Assembly (NCBI GenBank): GCA_003153505.1
Contig: PLZA01000034.1
Location: 133,911-194,275 of the forward strand
Length of the DNA: 60,365 nucleotides
DNA from: Candidatus Dormiibacterota bacterium
Lineage (GTDB): Bacteria; Chloroflexota; Dormibacteria; Aeolococcales; Aeolococcaceae
Reading direction: 5' to 3'
A program made the translations under genes and the position numbers. The notes beneath the pieces were generated by a model. It was not told where the DNA came from. It saw only the letters and a program-made list of their open reading frames with translations, and searched no databases. This document shows, in pieces, positions 60,329 through 60,365 of this stretch. Numbering within the stretch: position 1 is the stretch's first letter; every line of letters begins with the position of its first letter.

Positions 60329-60365
60329 TGATCCTCGACATCATCGCCGCGGTCATCACCTACGC
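60328..60365 (+). CDS. kdpA: KdpA, potassium-binding subunit (start only)
   Basis: Only 12 codons are visible before the window ends (MILDIIAAVITY). Position directly after kdpF and the hydrophobic start fit KdpA, the channel-like subunit of the high-affinity potassium ATPase. The identity rests on gene order. Confidence 0.7.
   Translation, partial: MILDIIAAVITY

Overview
The window is a stretch of high-GC bacterial chromosome (by eye roughly two thirds G+C) with dense, often translationally coupled genes (ATGA, GTGA and TTGA overlaps), frequent GTG and TTG starts, and several promoters whose -10 box lies only 6-14 bases before the start codon. The gene content (fused transaldolase/glucose-6-phosphate isomerase, DUF3417-type glycogen phosphorylase, homodimeric AceE, a sortase, flotillin-TelA, a CGAAC-N4-GTTCG SOS box) suggests a deep-branching Terrabacteria lineage of the Chloroflexota/Dormibacterota kind, or an actinobacterial relative. 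That placement is inference; there is no rRNA gene in the window.

Bases 1-7357 look like one end of an integrated mobile element, probably a prophage. It carries the C-terminus of a collagen-like protein, an HNH endonuclease, a small HTH regulator, several small unknown genes, a stand-alone ClpX-type zinc finger, a candidate structured RNA, and a tyrosine integrase overlapping a partner gene. The integrase lies beside the 3' end of a tRNA-Arg(ACG) gene (7358-7435), the likely attachment site.

From 7546 the chromosome proper begins with a central-carbon cluster: tkt, tal-pgi, gnd, zwf, pgl, rpe and glgP. Together these form the pentose phosphate pathway, apart from ribose-5-phosphate isomerase, plus glycogen breakdown. 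Next come a membrane pseudokinase-like protein, a transsulfuration pair (cystathionine beta-synthase and a gamma-synthase/lyase), a DEAD-box helicase, aceE, and a minus-strand group with a 2'-5' RNA ligase, a PPIase-like lipoprotein and an MFS transporter. A coupled minus-strand operon (33807 down to 29413) holds a membrane protein, a class III aminotransferase, an aldehyde dehydrogenase and a Cys-nucleophile alpha/beta hydrolase. It diverges from a complete branched-chain amino acid ABC transporter (livK, strong terminator, livHMGF).

After a GGDEF protein there is an NfeD/flotillin/TelA operon. A minus-strand block follows with metK, manC, a phosphohexomutase, a cupin and a membrane protein (GDP-mannose and SAM synthesis). 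Further on are small zinc-ribbon proteins, a sortase, DedA, a leucine-degradation pair (acyl-CoA carboxylase beta and HMG-CoA lyase), RNase HII and FmdB. Next is a tiny helix-hairpin-helix protein whose leaderless promoter contains a LexA-type box.

The right end is a Kdp potassium region. It has a KdpE-like regulator, an ACT-like protein, a DUF4118-GAF protein and a separate universal stress protein; these resemble pieces of KdpD without its kinase. Then come a 28-residue membrane peptide, kdpF and the start of kdpA, behind a pair of direct repeats 11 bp apart. The most unusual features are the dismantled KdpD, the SOS-boxed HhH protein, the pseudokinase, the ClpX-zinc-finger mini-protein and the candidate structured RNA in the mobile element.
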